From contig NZ_LAVL01000045.1 of the NCBI RefSeq assembly GCF_001083785.1, positions 29,105 through 85,210 on the forward strand: a DNA stretch of 56,106 nucleotides, given 5' to 3'. Positions 34,580 through 43,480 of this stretch are shown piece after piece. The DNA is from Nonomuraea sp. SBT364 (GTDB taxonomy: Bacteria > Actinomycetota > Actinomycetes > Streptosporangiales > Streptosporangiaceae). Each line of letters starts with the position of its first letter. Within the stretch, counting starts at the first letter, position 1. Position numbers and translations under genes: made by a program. The notes below the pieces were generated by a model. It was not told the DNA's origin. It saw only the letters and a list, made by a program, of their open reading frames with translations, and ran no database searches.

Positions 34580-35220
34580 GGTTGTCTCCTCGGGTCGACC
34601 GCCGCGGGGGCGGGTGCTGCGGGTGAGGGCATCGGGGGTTCGGGCAGCTCGTCGTAGTTGACGAGCCCGGTGGACTCGAGCAACGTCATGTGCCTCATGA
34701 CCACCGTCACCGCCGTCTGGGCGAACTTCCTGATCTCCGTGTTGCGGGTGCCCGCCCTCACGTTCGCCACGAGAGCGAAGACCTTGCCGTGCGCGGCGCG
34801 CAGCAGCCTGGCGTAGTCGCGGTCGAACGCCGGACCGGTCTCGGCGGCGAGTTGCGCCATCCACCGTTGCTGGTCCGGGCTCGGCCGGTCGGGCAGCGGT
34901 ACGGCCAGCCGCGCCGCCAACCGGCGGACCTGGACGTCGAGCTTCTTGTGGTCCTCCACAAGATGCGCTCCGACGTCCTTGACCCGCGCCGAGTCGGCCC
35001 GTTGCTGGGCCCACTGCCCGGCGGGGATCTCCCAGAGGCCCGCCTGCCGTACCTTGACCAGGAAGTCGCGGTCGGCCGGCCCGAGCGGACCGGTGGCCGT
35101 CTGTGTGACCTCGGTCAGCACGGCCGTGTTCGCCTGCGGCATGATCAGCAGAATCGTGACCGCTGCCGCGAGAGCGAAGCCGCCGAACATCACTACTTCG
35201 CCGCGCAAAAGCCTGTGCAT
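34576..35220 (-). CDS. DUF4142-domain membrane-anchored protein
   Basis: This 214-residue protein has an N-terminal signal anchor (VVMFGGFALAAAVTILLIM) and a ferritin-like four-helix DUF4142 domain (about 45-180), with DRDFLVKVRQAGLWEIPAG and KDVGAHLVEDHKKLD. The Pro/Ala tail is probably surface-exposed. It is translationally coupled to the DUF1996 gene and divergent from an ECF sigma factor gene across 108 bp. DUF4142 plus DUF1996 beside a sigma/anti-sigma pair suggests the sigma factor controls an envelope response. Confidence 0.83.
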   Translation of the reverse strand: MHRLLRGEVVMFGGFALAAAVTILLIMPQANTAVLTEVTQTATGPLGPADRDFLVKVRQAGLWEIPAGQWAQQRADSARVKDVGAHLVEDHKKLDVQVRRLAARLAVPLPDRPSPDQQRWMAQLAAETGPAFDRDYARLLRAAHGKVFALVANVRAGTRNTEIRKFAQTAVTVVMRHMTLLESTGLVNYDELPEPPMPSPAAPAPAAVDPRRQP

Positions 35221-35328
35221 GGTCGAAGGTACGCGGACTTTTCCCGGCTGGTTCAGCTATGCCCAGAGATAGTTAGAAATGACTGGAGTTATCGGAGTGG
35301 CTACCGGACTGATAACGAAGGTGTAAAG

Positions 35329-35883
35329 ATGTGCCCCGTGCTAGGTCACCTCGACGGCAGGTTCGAGAGTGCGGATGCCGAGGCCGAGCACCGCATCGCG
35401 GTGCTTTACCAGGAGTTCGGCGGCCCTCTACTGCGCCACGTACGCAAGTCGACCGGTAATGATCTTCAATGGGCCGAGGACGTGGTGCAGGAGACGATCG
35501 TCCGAGCTTGGCGTAACTCGGCAAGACTGCAATGGGAACCGGGCCTCATCTGGGCGTGGCTGCTGACCGTGGCCCGCCGAATCGTCATCGACGGACGTCG
35601 GCGCAGGAGTGTGAGACCTCACGAGGTCGAGCCGCCTGAAGTCGACATGATGGCGGTGCCGGACGGCTCCGAGCGCGCGTTGTCGGCCATCGTGGTCGCC
35701 GATGCGCTCCGTAGCCTTTCGGACGAACACCGTGAAGTCATTGAACAGACCTACCTTCGGGACCGTACGATAAGTGAAGCGGCGGAGATTCTGGGGATCC
35801 CGCCGGGCACGGTGAAGTCCCGGCTCTACTACGGCATCCGGGCGCTCCGTGAACTTTTGCGGGACAAGGGGGTAGCCGGCTGA
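35329..35883 (+). CDS. ECF-family RNA polymerase sigma factor
   Basis: This 184-residue sigma-70 family protein has region 2 (VLYQEFGGPLLRHVRK, DVVQETIVRAWRNS) and region 4 (LSDEHREVIEQTYLRDRTISEAAEILGIPPGTVKSRL), with no region 3, as in ECF sigma factors. ATG 35329 matches the domain start; the upstream frame is shadow. Its TGA shares a base with the ATG of a zinc anti-sigma gene. A shared promoter region with DUF4142 suggests autoregulation. I could not see a duplicated -35/-10 pair, so targets are unproven. Confidence 0.92.
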   Translation: MCPVLGHLDGRFESADAEAEHRIAVLYQEFGGPLLRHVRKSTGNDLQWAEDVVQETIVRAWRNSARLQWEPGLIWAWLLTVARRIVIDGRRRRSVRPHEVEPPEVDMMAVPDGSERALSAIVVADALRSLSDEHREVIEQTYLRDRTISEAAEILGIPPGTVKSRLYYGIRALRELLRDKGVAG

Positions 35884-36083
35884 TGCATGACGGGGTGGCC
35901 GCCTACGTTCTCGGCGTACTCGACGACGAGGAGCACGAGGCGTTCGAGCGTCACCTCGACGTGTGCGAAAAGTGCCGGGCCGAGCTGGTCGAGCTCGCCG
36001 GAGTCCCCGAGCGGCTCGACGAGCTCAAGCAAGAACCCTCCGCCTCCTCGGGAGACGATCCACCGATGTCGATGTCGCGTTGA
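35883..36083 (+). CDS. Minimal zinc-finger (ZAS) anti-sigma factor
   Basis: This 66-residue protein contains His24-x3-Cys28-x2-Cys31 (HLDVCEKC), the zinc motif of ZAS anti-sigma factors, with a preceding YVLGVLDDEEHEAFERH helix. The usual transmembrane helix and extracellular sensor are missing: it ends shortly after in a Ser/Met-rich tail. It could be a soluble redox-sensing anti-sigma factor (RsrA-like in size) or a truncated remnant. The start overlaps the sigma stop (TGATG), so the two are made together. Confidence 0.8.
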   Translation: MHDGVAAYVLGVLDDEEHEAFERHLDVCEKCRAELVELAGVPERLDELKQEPSASSGDDPPMSMSR

Positions 36084-36166
36084 CGTTTCTCCCCTTTTCG
36101 GGTGATATCGGTACGGCGAGGCGTACGCCCGGTCACCCAGGACCGGGCGGTCAGGGGAGGTGTTCG

Positions 36167-36973
36167 GTGGGCATCGACGGAGATGCGGCCGCCCCTCGCG
36201 ACCGCCAGTTCGGTGAGGAGGGCGGCCGCCTGTCCTACGGCGGCTACCTGCGCCTGGCCGAGCTGCTCGACCAGCAGCGGCCCGAGTCGCGGGCGCCCGA
36301 CGAGCTGCTCTTCATCACCATCCACCAGGTCTACGAGCTGTGGTTCAAGCTGCTGCTCCACGAGCTGGAGGTGGCCAGGACCGCCATGTTCGACGGTGAG
36401 CTGTGGCGTGCCAGGCACCAGTTCAAGCGGGTGCACGCGGTGGAGCGGGTGTTGATCGAGCAGGTCGAGGTCCTGGAGACGATGACCCCCCAGGACTTCC
36501 TGGCCTTCCGCGCCAAGCTGTCGCCGGCCAGCGGGTTCCAGTCCGTGCAGTTCCGCGAGCTGGAGTTCCTGTCGGGCGCCAAGGATCCCCGCTACCTCGC
36601 CCGGCTCCGCGACGCCGACGACACCGAACTCGCCCGGCTGCGGCGGCGGCTGGAGGAGCCCACGCTGTGGGATGCTTATCTGACCGCCCTCTCCCAACGT
36701 GGTCTGCCGGTCTCCGACGATGAAGAGACCATGGGCTCGCTGCTGGCCGTGGCGAGGGACCGCCGGTCGTACGACGACCTGTGGCAACTGGCCGAAGACC
36801 TGCTGACGCATGACGAGACCACCGCACAGTGGCGCATGCGGCACGTGCAGATGGTCGAACGGCAAATCGGCACGAAATCGGGCACCGGCGGCTCGACGGG
36901 CGCACCCTACCTGCGGGGACGCGTCCGACTGCACTACTTCCCGCTGCTGTGGGAACTCAGGGCCTGGCTGTGA
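36167..36973 (+). CDS. kynA: Tryptophan 2,3-dioxygenase
   Basis: This 268-residue haem enzyme opens the indole ring of tryptophan to give N-formylkynurenine. Family residues are LSYGGYLRLAELLDQQRP, LFITIHQVYELWFKLLLHEL, the haem-His region QWRMRHVQMVERQIGTKSGTGGSTG, and the C-terminal RLHYFPLLWELRAWL. GTG 36167 has GGGGAGG six bases upstream. The neighbouring genes are not kynurenine-pathway genes, so it stands alone here. Kynurenine may feed catabolism or antibiotic precursors, but that cannot be decided from the window. Confidence 0.93.
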   Translation: MGIDGDAAAPRDRQFGEEGGRLSYGGYLRLAELLDQQRPESRAPDELLFITIHQVYELWFKLLLHELEVARTAMFDGELWRARHQFKRVHAVERVLIEQVEVLETMTPQDFLAFRAKLSPASGFQSVQFRELEFLSGAKDPRYLARLRDADDTELARLRRRLEEPTLWDAYLTALSQRGLPVSDDEETMGSLLAVARDRRSYDDLWQLAEDLLTHDETTAQWRMRHVQMVERQIGTKSGTGGSTGAPYLRGRVRLHYFPLLWELRAWL

Positions 36974-37011
36974 GAAGTCCAGGCGAACCCTCACAAAGGA
37001 GTGAGAGCGAA

Positions 37012-40000
37012 ATGCCGCTCGACGAGGCCAAGGATGAGCTGCTCCAAAGAGCCGCGCAACGATGCGCGGTGAGCAGTGATCACGTGAGCCCCGATGAGGC
37101 ACTGTCTTTCCTGCGCGTCTACTACCGGCACGTCGCGCCGGAGGACCTGCTCGATCGCAACCCCGTCGACGTGTACGGTCCCGCGATGTCCCAGCGTCAG
37201 CTGGCCGAGACGCGCCCCCAGGGCAGAGCCGTGATCCGTGCCTACACCCCGACTCTGGACGAGAACGGGTGGGACCCGGGCCACTCCGTCGTGGAGGTCG
37301 TCACCGACGACATGCCGTTCCTCGTCGACTCCGTGACCATGGAGCTCGACCGGCACGGCATCGGCATGCACCTGGTGGTCCACCCGCAGATGCGGGTGCG
37401 CCGCGACCTGACCGGCCGGATGCTCGGCCGGGGCCAGGAGGACGTCACCGGCCAGATGATGGTCGAGTCCTGGATGCACATCGAGATCGACCGGCAGCCG
37501 GACCCCGAGGTGCTCCGGGGCCTGGAGGGAGACCTGCAGCGGGTGCTGGCCGACGTACGGCACGCGGTCGAGGACTTCGCCAAGATGCGCGCGCTGGCCG
37601 TGCAGACCGCCGAGGACCTGAGCGTCAACCCGCCGCCGCTGGAGCCCGCGGAGGTCGAGGACAGCCTCGACCTGCTGCACTGGCTCGCCGACGGGCACTT
37701 CACCTTCCTCGGCTACCGCGAGTACCGGCTGGAGGAGACCGAGCAGGGCGAGGCGCTGCGCGCGCTGCCCGGCGCCGCGCTGGGCATACTTCGGCACGAC
37801 AAGATCGGCTCGGAGAGCTTCTCGGTGCTCCCGCCCGAGGTGCGCGCCAAGGCCCGCGAGAAGCAGCTCCTGATCATCACCAAGGCCAACTCGCGCGCCA
37901 CCGTGCACCGCGCCGCCTACCTCGACTACATCGGCGTGAAGCTGTTCACGCCCGACGGCGAGGTGATCGGCGAGCGCCGCTTCCTCGGCCTGTTCACGCA
38001 CGTGGCCTACAACGAGTCGATCTCGCGCATCCCGGTGCTGCGGCGCAAGCTCGCCGACGTGCTGCAGGCGGCCGGCCTGACCCCCGACAGCCACGACGGC
38101 AAGGACCTCATCGAGATCCTGGAGACGTTCCCGCGTGACGAGCTGTTCCAGACCTCGGTCGACCAGCTCCTGCCGATCGCGATGGGCGTGCTGCGGCTGC
38201 GCGAGCGCAAGCAGGTCAAGCTGTTCCTGCGCCGCGACGACTACGGGCGCTACATCTCCTGCCTGATCTACCTGCCGCGCGACCGCTACACCACGGACGT
38301 GCGGCTGCGGATGCAGGAGGTGCTGCTCAAGGCGCTGGGCGGGCGGACGCTCGACTACAGCGCGATGATCGGCGAATCGGCGCTGGCCCGGCTGCACGTG
38401 GTGATCCGCGGCGAGCGCGGCAAGCAGCTCCCGCCGCCGGGCGTGGACGTGGAGGAGCTGGAGGCGCGGCTGGCCGCGATCACCCGCTCCTGGACCGACG
38501 ACCTGGGCGCGGCCCTGCTGGAGCTGACCTCCGAGGAGGAGGCCCCGGCGCTCCTGCGGCGCTACCAGTCCGCCTTCCCCGAGGGCTACAAGGCCGACTT
38601 CCCGCCCAAGATGGCGGTCAACGACCTGCGCCGCCTGGAGCAGGTCGCCGCCGACGGCGAGATCGAGATCAACCTGTACGAGCCGTACGACGCGGCCGAG
38701 GGCGAGCGGCGCCTGAAGATCTACAAGGTCGGCTCGCCGATCTCCCTGTCCCAGGTGCTGCCGCTCATCCAGCGCCTCGGCGTCGAGGTCGTCGACGAGC
38801 GGCCGTACGAGGTCGACCGCGACAACGACCCGCTGACCAAGAACGCCTGGATCTACGACTTCGGGCTGCGCTACACGCCCTCTCCCGAGGTGGGCAGGGA
38901 CGCGTTCAAGCAGCTCTTCCAGGACGGGCTCATGGCCCTGTGGCGGGGCGACGTCCAGGACGACAACTTCAACGCGCTCATCCTGAAGGCCGGGCTGACC
39001 TGGGAGCAGGTCGAGATCCTGCGCGTCTACGCCCAGTACCTGCGCCAGGCGGGCAGCACCTTCTCCCAGCGCTACATGGAGCGCGTGGTGCTGGGCAACG
39101 TGCGGCTGGCCCGGCTGCTGGTGAAGCTGTTCGAGGCCCGGCTGGACCCGCGGCGCACCGACGACGCCCGGTTCGACCTGGCCGAGGCGCTGCACGAGGA
39201 GATTCTGGGCGCCCTGGACGAGGTCGCCTCGCTGGACGAGGACCGGATCCTGCGCGCGTACCTGGAGATGATCCAGGCGACGCTCCGCACGAACTACTTC
39301 CAGACGGTCGACGGGCGGCGCAAGCCGTACATCTCCCTCAAGCTCGACTCGCAGGCGATCAGCGTGCTGCCGCTGCCGCGGCCGAAGTACGAGATCTTCG
39401 TGTTCTCGCCGCGGGTGGAGGGCGTGCACCTGCGGTTCGGGAAGGTCGCCAGGGGCGGGCTGCGGTGGTCGGACCGGATGGAGGACTTCCGGACGGAGAT
39501 CCTCGGCCTGGTCAAGGCCCAGATGGTGAAAAATACCGTTATCGTGCCCACCGGGTCCAAGGGCGGATTCGTCGTGAAACGGCCGCCTGCGGGCGGTTCG
39601 CGCGAGGAGCTCCTGACCGAGGGCGTCGCCTGCTACCGGATGTTCATCTCCGGGCTCCTCGACGTCACCGACAACCTCGTCGACGGCAAGGTCGTGCCCC
39701 CGGCCGACGTGGTCAGGCACGACGGCGACGACACGTACCTGGTGGTGGCCGCCGACAAGGGCACCGCGACGTTCTCCGACATCGCCAACAGCGTCGCCAA
39801 GGAGTACGGCTTCTGGCTCGGCGACGCCTTCGCCTCCGGCGGCTCCGTCGGGTACGACCACAAGGCGATGGGCATCACCGCCCGGGGCGCCTGGGAGTCG
39901 GTCAAGTACCACTTCCGCGCCACCGGCGTGGACGTGCAGACGACCGACTTCACCGTGGCCGGAGTGGGCGACATGTCGGGCGACGTGTTCGGCAACGGCA

Positions 40001-41877
40001 TGCTGCTGTCGCAGCACATCCGGCTGGTGGCGGCCTTCGACCACCGGCACGTCTTCGTCGACCCCGACCCCGACGCCGCCCGCTCCTACGCCGAGCGGCG
40101 CCGCCTGTTCGAGCTGCCGCGCAGCTCCTGGGCCGACTACGACACCGAGCTGATCTCGGTCGGCGGCGGCGTCTTCCCGCGCACCGCCAAGTCCGTCCCC
40201 ATCACCCCGCAGATGCGCGAGGCGCTCGGCATCGCCGCCGACGTCACCTCGCTGGCGCCCAGCGACCTCATCAGCGCCATCCTGCGGGCCCCCGTCGACC
40301 TGCTGTGGAACGGCGGTATCGGCACCTACGTCAAGGCCACCTCCGAGTCCAACGCCGACGTCGGCGACAAGGCCAACGACGTGCTGCGCGTCAACGCCGG
40401 CGAACTGCGCTGCAAGGTCATCGGCGAGGGCGGCAACCTCGGCTTCACCCAGCTCGCCCGCATCGAGTTCGCGCTCAACGGCGGCCTGGTCAACACCGAC
40501 TTCATCGACAACTCGGCCGGCGTCGACACCTCCGACCACGAGGTCAACATCAAGATCCTGCTCGACCAGGTCGTCCGCGACGGCGAGCTGACCGACAAGC
40601 AGCGCAACCAGGTGTTCACCTCCATGACCGACGAGGTCGCCGACCTGGTCCTGCGCGACAACCACGCGCAGAACGTGGTGCTCGCCGCCGCCCGCGCCCA
40701 GTCGGTCGACATGCTCCACATCCACGCCCGCTACCTGCGCCGCCTGGAGCGCGAGGGGCTGGTCAACCGGGAGCTGGAGTTCCTGCCGTCGGACAAGGCG
40801 CTCGCCGAACGCCGCCAGGCCAGGGAGGGCCTGACCGCCCCCGAGTTCTCCGTGCTGCTCGCCTACACCAAGCTGGTGGCCGACGCCGAACTGCTCGGCA
40901 GTGACCTGCCGGACGACCCGTACCTCGCCTCCTGGCTGGTGTCGTACTTCCCGTCGGCGCTGCGCGACCGGTTCAGGTCGTACATGGACGCCCACCCGCT
41001 GCGGCGCGAGATCATCACCACCGGCGTGGTGAACGAGCTCGTCAACTCGATGGGCACCACGTTCATGTTCCGCGTCGGCGAGGAGACCGGCGCGTCCACG
41101 CCCGACATCGCCCGCGCCTACCTGGTGGCCCGCGAGGTCTTCGACTTCGCCAGCCTCTACCGGCAGGTCGACGCTCTGGAGAACCAGGTCGACACCGCCA
41201 CCCAGCTCGCCCTGCTCCTCGAGACGCGCAAGCTCGCCGAGCGCGGCACTCGCTGGCTGCTCACCAACCGGCGGCCGCCGCTGGACCTGGCAGGCTCGAT
41301 CGGCTTCTTCGTCAAGGGCGTCAACGGGCTGCTCACCCACATGCCCAAGCTCCTGACCGGGCCCGACCTGGCCGCCTTCGAGGAGCGGCGCGACACGTTC
41401 GTCGCCCGCGGCGTCCCGGCCGACCTCGCCGAGCGGGTCGCGGCCATGGTGCCCGCCTACTCGACGTTCGACCTGGTGGAGGTCTCGTCCGTGACCGGCC
41501 GGCCGGTCAACGAGGTGGCCGAGGTCTACTGGGACCTGGCCGACCGCCTCCAGCTCGCCCGGCTCAGGGAACGGGTCATCGCGCTGCCCCGCGACAACCG
41601 GTGGAACGCCATGGCCCGCGCCGCCCTGCGCGACGACCTGTACGCGGCGCACGCGTCACTCACCCGGGACGTCCTGGCCCACAGCACGCCGGGGCTGCCG
41701 CCCGAGGAGCGGCTGGCCCGCTGGGCGGAGGCCAACTCGGCGGCGGTGGGGCGTTCGCGGCAGACGCTGTCGGAGATCTGGGAGAGCGACAACTTCGACC
41801 TGGCCACCCTGTCGGTCGCGCTCCGCGCCATCCGCACCCTCGTCTCGGCCAGCGGCCTCCCCTACACGGAGGCGTAG
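37012..41877 (+). CDS. gdh: NAD-specific glutamate dehydrogenase, large (L_180 type)
   Basis: This 1621-residue enzyme of the ~180-kDa NAD-GDH family (Bac_GDH) oxidises glutamate to 2-oxoglutarate and ammonia, a catabolic role. The N-terminal ~700 residues carry ACT-like regulatory segments. The catalytic core shows KVARGGLRWSDRMEDFRTEI, MVKNTVIVPTGSKGGF, GVGDMSGDVFGNGMLLS and IGEGGNLGFTQLARIEFAL. ATG 37012 follows AAAGGAG; the frame upstream overlaps kynA and is ignored. In Streptomyces, relatives are allosterically controlled. It is located 38 bp after kynA, so both amino-acid catabolic genes may share a transcript. Confidence 0.95.
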   Translation: MPLDEAKDELLQRAAQRCAVSSDHVSPDEALSFLRVYYRHVAPEDLLDRNPVDVYGPAMSQRQLAETRPQGRAVIRAYTPTLDENGWDPGHSVVEVVTDDMPFLVDSVTMELDRHGIGMHLVVHPQMRVRRDLTGRMLGRGQEDVTGQMMVESWMHIEIDRQPDPEVLRGLEGDLQRVLADVRHAVEDFAKMRALAVQTAEDLSVNPPPLEPAEVEDSLDLLHWLADGHFTFLGYREYRLEETEQGEALRALPGAALGILRHDKIGSESFSVLPPEVRAKAREKQLLIITKANSRATVHRAAYLDYIGVKLFTPDGEVIGERRFLGLFTHVAYNESISRIPVLRRKLADVLQAAGLTPDSHDGKDLIEILETFPRDELFQTSVDQLLPIAMGVLRLRERKQVKLFLRRDDYGRYISCLIYLPRDRYTTDVRLRMQEVLLKALGGRTLDYSAMIGESALARLHVVIRGERGKQLPPPGVDVEELEARLAAITRSWTDDLGAALLELTSEEEAPALLRRYQSAFPEGYKADFPPKMAVNDLRRLEQVAADGEIEINLYEPYDAAEGERRLKIYKVGSPISLSQVLPLIQRLGVEVVDERPYEVDRDNDPLTKNAWIYDFGLRYTPSPEVGRDAFKQLFQDGLMALWRGDVQDDNFNALILKAGLTWEQVEILRVYAQYLRQAGSTFSQRYMERVVLGNVRLARLLVKLFEARLDPRRTDDARFDLAEALHEEILGALDEVASLDEDRILRAYLEMIQATLRTNYFQTVDGRRKPYISLKLDSQAISVLPLPRPKYEIFVFSPRVEGVHLRFGKVARGGLRWSDRMEDFRTEILGLVKAQMVKNTVIVPTGSKGGFVVKRPPAGGSREELLTEGVACYRMFISGLLDVTDNLVDGKVVPPADVVRHDGDDTYLVVAADKGTATFSDIANSVAKEYGFWLGDAFASGGSVGYDHKAMGITARGAWESVKYHFRATGVDVQTTDFTVAGVGDMSGDVFGNGMLLSQHIRLVAAFDHRHVFVDPDPDAARSYAERRRLFELPRSSWADYDTELISVGGGVFPRTAKSVPITPQMREALGIAADVTSLAPSDLISAILRAPVDLLWNGGIGTYVKATSESNADVGDKANDVLRVNAGELRCKVIGEGGNLGFTQLARIEFALNGGLVNTDFIDNSAGVDTSDHEVNIKILLDQVVRDGELTDKQRNQVFTSMTDEVADLVLRDNHAQNVVLAAARAQSVDMLHIHARYLRRLEREGLVNRELEFLPSDKALAERRQAREGLTAPEFSVLLAYTKLVADAELLGSDLPDDPYLASWLVSYFPSALRDRFRSYMDAHPLRREIITTGVVNELVNSMGTTFMFRVGEETGASTPDIARAYLVAREVFDFASLYRQVDALENQVDTATQLALLLETRKLAERGTRWLLTNRRPPLDLAGSIGFFVKGVNGLLTHMPKLLTGPDLAAFEERRDTFVARGVPADLAERVAAMVPAYSTFDLVEVSSVTGRPVNEVAEVYWDLADRLQLARLRERVIALPRDNRWNAMARAALRDDLYAAHASLTRDVLAHSTPGLPPEERLARWAEANSAAVGRSRQTLSEIWESDNFDLATLSVALRAIRTLVSASGLPYTEA

Positions 41878-41889
41878 CCGGCGCGTGCG

Positions 41890-42300
41890 TCAGCGCCGCT
41901 CCTGGATCCGGACCAGGTTGCCGGCGGGGTCGCGGAAGGCGCAGTCGCGCATGCCGTAGGGCTGCTCGGTCGGCTCCTGCACCACCTCGGCGCCGCCCGC
42001 CACGATCCGGTCGAAGGCGGCGTCGAGGTCGGAGGTCGCCAGCAGGATCCAGCCGTAGGTGCCCTTGGCCATCATCTCGGCGATGGTGCGGCGCTCGTCC
42101 TCGGTGACGCCGGGGTCGGCGGCCGGCGGCGCCAGCAGGATGGACGTGCCGGGCTGATCGGCGGGGCCGACCGTGATCCAGCGCATCCTGCCCTGGCCGA
42201 CGTCGTCGCGGACCTCGAAGCCGAGGACGTCGCGCCAGAAGGCCAGGGAGGCGTCCGGGTCGTCGTGCGGCAGGAAGCTCGACTGAATGCTGATGTCCAT
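41890..42300 (-). CDS. VOC-superfamily (glyoxalase/bleomycin resistance-like) protein
   Basis: This 136-residue protein has a single VOC fold: SIQSSFLPHDDPDASLAFWRDVLGF at the start, GWILLATSDLDAAFDRIVAGGAEVV in the middle and FRDPAGNLVRIQERR at the end. It starts four bases after the AraC-type gene's stop, so it is co-transcribed with it. VOC proteins include metal-dependent lyases, dioxygenases and drug-binding proteins; the substrate here is unknown. Confidence 0.87.
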   Translation of the reverse strand: MDISIQSSFLPHDDPDASLAFWRDVLGFEVRDDVGQGRMRWITVGPADQPGTSILLAPPAADPGVTEDERRTIAEMMAKGTYGWILLATSDLDAAFDRIVAGGAEVVQEPTEQPYGMRDCAFRDPAGNLVRIQERR

Positions 42301-42304
42301 ACGG

Positions 42305-42769
42305 TCACGCTAGTTGCGGGCCGGTCATCGACGCCCCTCGATTCCTGACCGGTCTGGTCACCTGTTTCGCCACACATGACGGGATCCCGTCCGTCTCGCC
42401 GGCCGCCTGCCGCCGGTACACGCTCGGCGGCATGCCGACCAGCCGGGCGAAGTAGCTGCTGAACGTGCCCAGCGACGAGCAGCCGACCGCGAAACAGACC
42501 TCGGTGACGCTCAGGTCGCCGCGACGCAGCAGCGCCATCGCCCGCTCCATGCGGCGCGTCATCAGATAGGCGTACGGCGACTCGCCGTAGGCCAGCCGGA
42601 ACTGCCTGCTGAGGTGCCCGGCCGACATGTGCGCGCCTCGGGCCAGCGCCTCCACGTCCAGCGGCTGTGCGTACTCCCGGTCGATCCGGTCCCGGACGCG
42701 GCGCAGCCGCGTCAGGTCGTCCAGGCGGGGCGCCGGGACGACGGTACGGCCCCACCCGGGGTGACACAT
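42305..42769 (-). CDS. Short AraC-family DNA-binding protein
   Basis: This 154-residue protein is little more than the AraC double HTH (about 25-120: PLDVEALARGAHMSAGHLSRQFRLAYGES and SVTEVCFAVGCSSLGTFSSYFARLVG). It has no separate sensor domain. ATG 42767-42769 has GGAG upstream. It sits between two VOC genes in one operon (VOC, AraC, VOC), and probably regulates that operon. One of the VOC proteins may act as the ligand sensor, which is an inference from context. Confidence 0.87.
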   Translation of the reverse strand: MCHPGWGRTVVPAPRLDDLTRLRRVRDRIDREYAQPLDVEALARGAHMSAGHLSRQFRLAYGESPYAYLMTRRMERAMALLRRGDLSVTEVCFAVGCSSLGTFSSYFARLVGMPPSVYRRQAAGETDGIPSCVAKQVTRPVRNRGASMTGPQLA

Positions 42770-42807
42770 GCGAGAACTCCTTCGGTCGAGGCCGGCGCGC
42801 ACCCTGG

Positions 42808-43410
42808 TCACAACCACGCGTATCCGTCGGGGTCGGTGAACGGCCCGGCGTCGCCGCCGATCGCCAGCCGGTGCGAACCGGTGCCGTCGGGAGAGACGCC
42901 GGCGACCTTGGCCAGGTTCTTGCGCTTGTACAGCGCCAGCTTGACGGCGCTCGACCCGGTGGCGAACTCGACGTACTTGCTGCCGAAGCTCTTGCCCACG
43001 GTGAGGCCGTGCTCGACGTAGAACCGCTTGCTCGCGGCCATGTCGGCCACGCCCAGCAGGAGCACGATCTCGTCGATCTTCCGGGTGGCCGGGCCGGTGT
43101 CCTTCTTCGACGACGACGCGAACTGCCAGATCGTCCCGTCCGGGGCCTGGACGACGCCGCCGTAGCCCCACAGGGACTTGGCGGCGGGCTTCAGCGTCGT
43201 GGCTCCGGCGCCCACGGCGGCGTCGAAGAAGGCGTCGACGTCGGCCGGCTGGGACACCACGAGCGACAGCGTGAAGCCGCGGAAGCCGGTCGTGGGCGCC
43301 TCCGAGGCCCGGACGCGAATGCGGTCGGAAGGGTCGAAGGCGGTGGCGTAGAAGTCGCCGGCCTCGGCGGGGTCGTCCACTTCGAGGGTGATGGAGTCGA
43401 TGGAGGTCAT
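42808..43410 (-). CDS. Two-domain VOC (glyoxalase-like) protein
   Basis: This 200-residue protein has two VOC half-domains: SIDSITLEVDDPAEAGDFYATAF and, from about residue 110, KIDEIVLLLGVADMAASKRFYVEHG. It ends FTDPDGYAWL. The second in-frame ATG (43408-43410) is preferred over the one two codons earlier. It is the first gene of the VOC-AraC-VOC operon. Substrate unknown. Confidence 0.83.
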   Translation of the reverse strand: MTSIDSITLEVDDPAEAGDFYATAFDPSDRIRVRASEAPTTGFRGFTLSLVVSQPADVDAFFDAAVGAGATTLKPAAKSLWGYGGVVQAPDGTIWQFASSSKKDTGPATRKIDEIVLLLGVADMAASKRFYVEHGLTVGKSFGSKYVEFATGSSAVKLALYKRKNLAKVAGVSPDGTGSHRLAIGGDAGPFTDPDGYAWL

Positions 43411-43480
43411 GTCCACGACGCTAGTCGTGGCCCGTGGGCCGGGGCTTCTCGATTCCTGACCGGAACCGGCGCGTCGCGGG

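Noticed and set aside
36991..41652. 1553-codon ORF antisense to gdh
   Set aside because: Exact mirror of a well-supported gene, repetitive composition, no family features.
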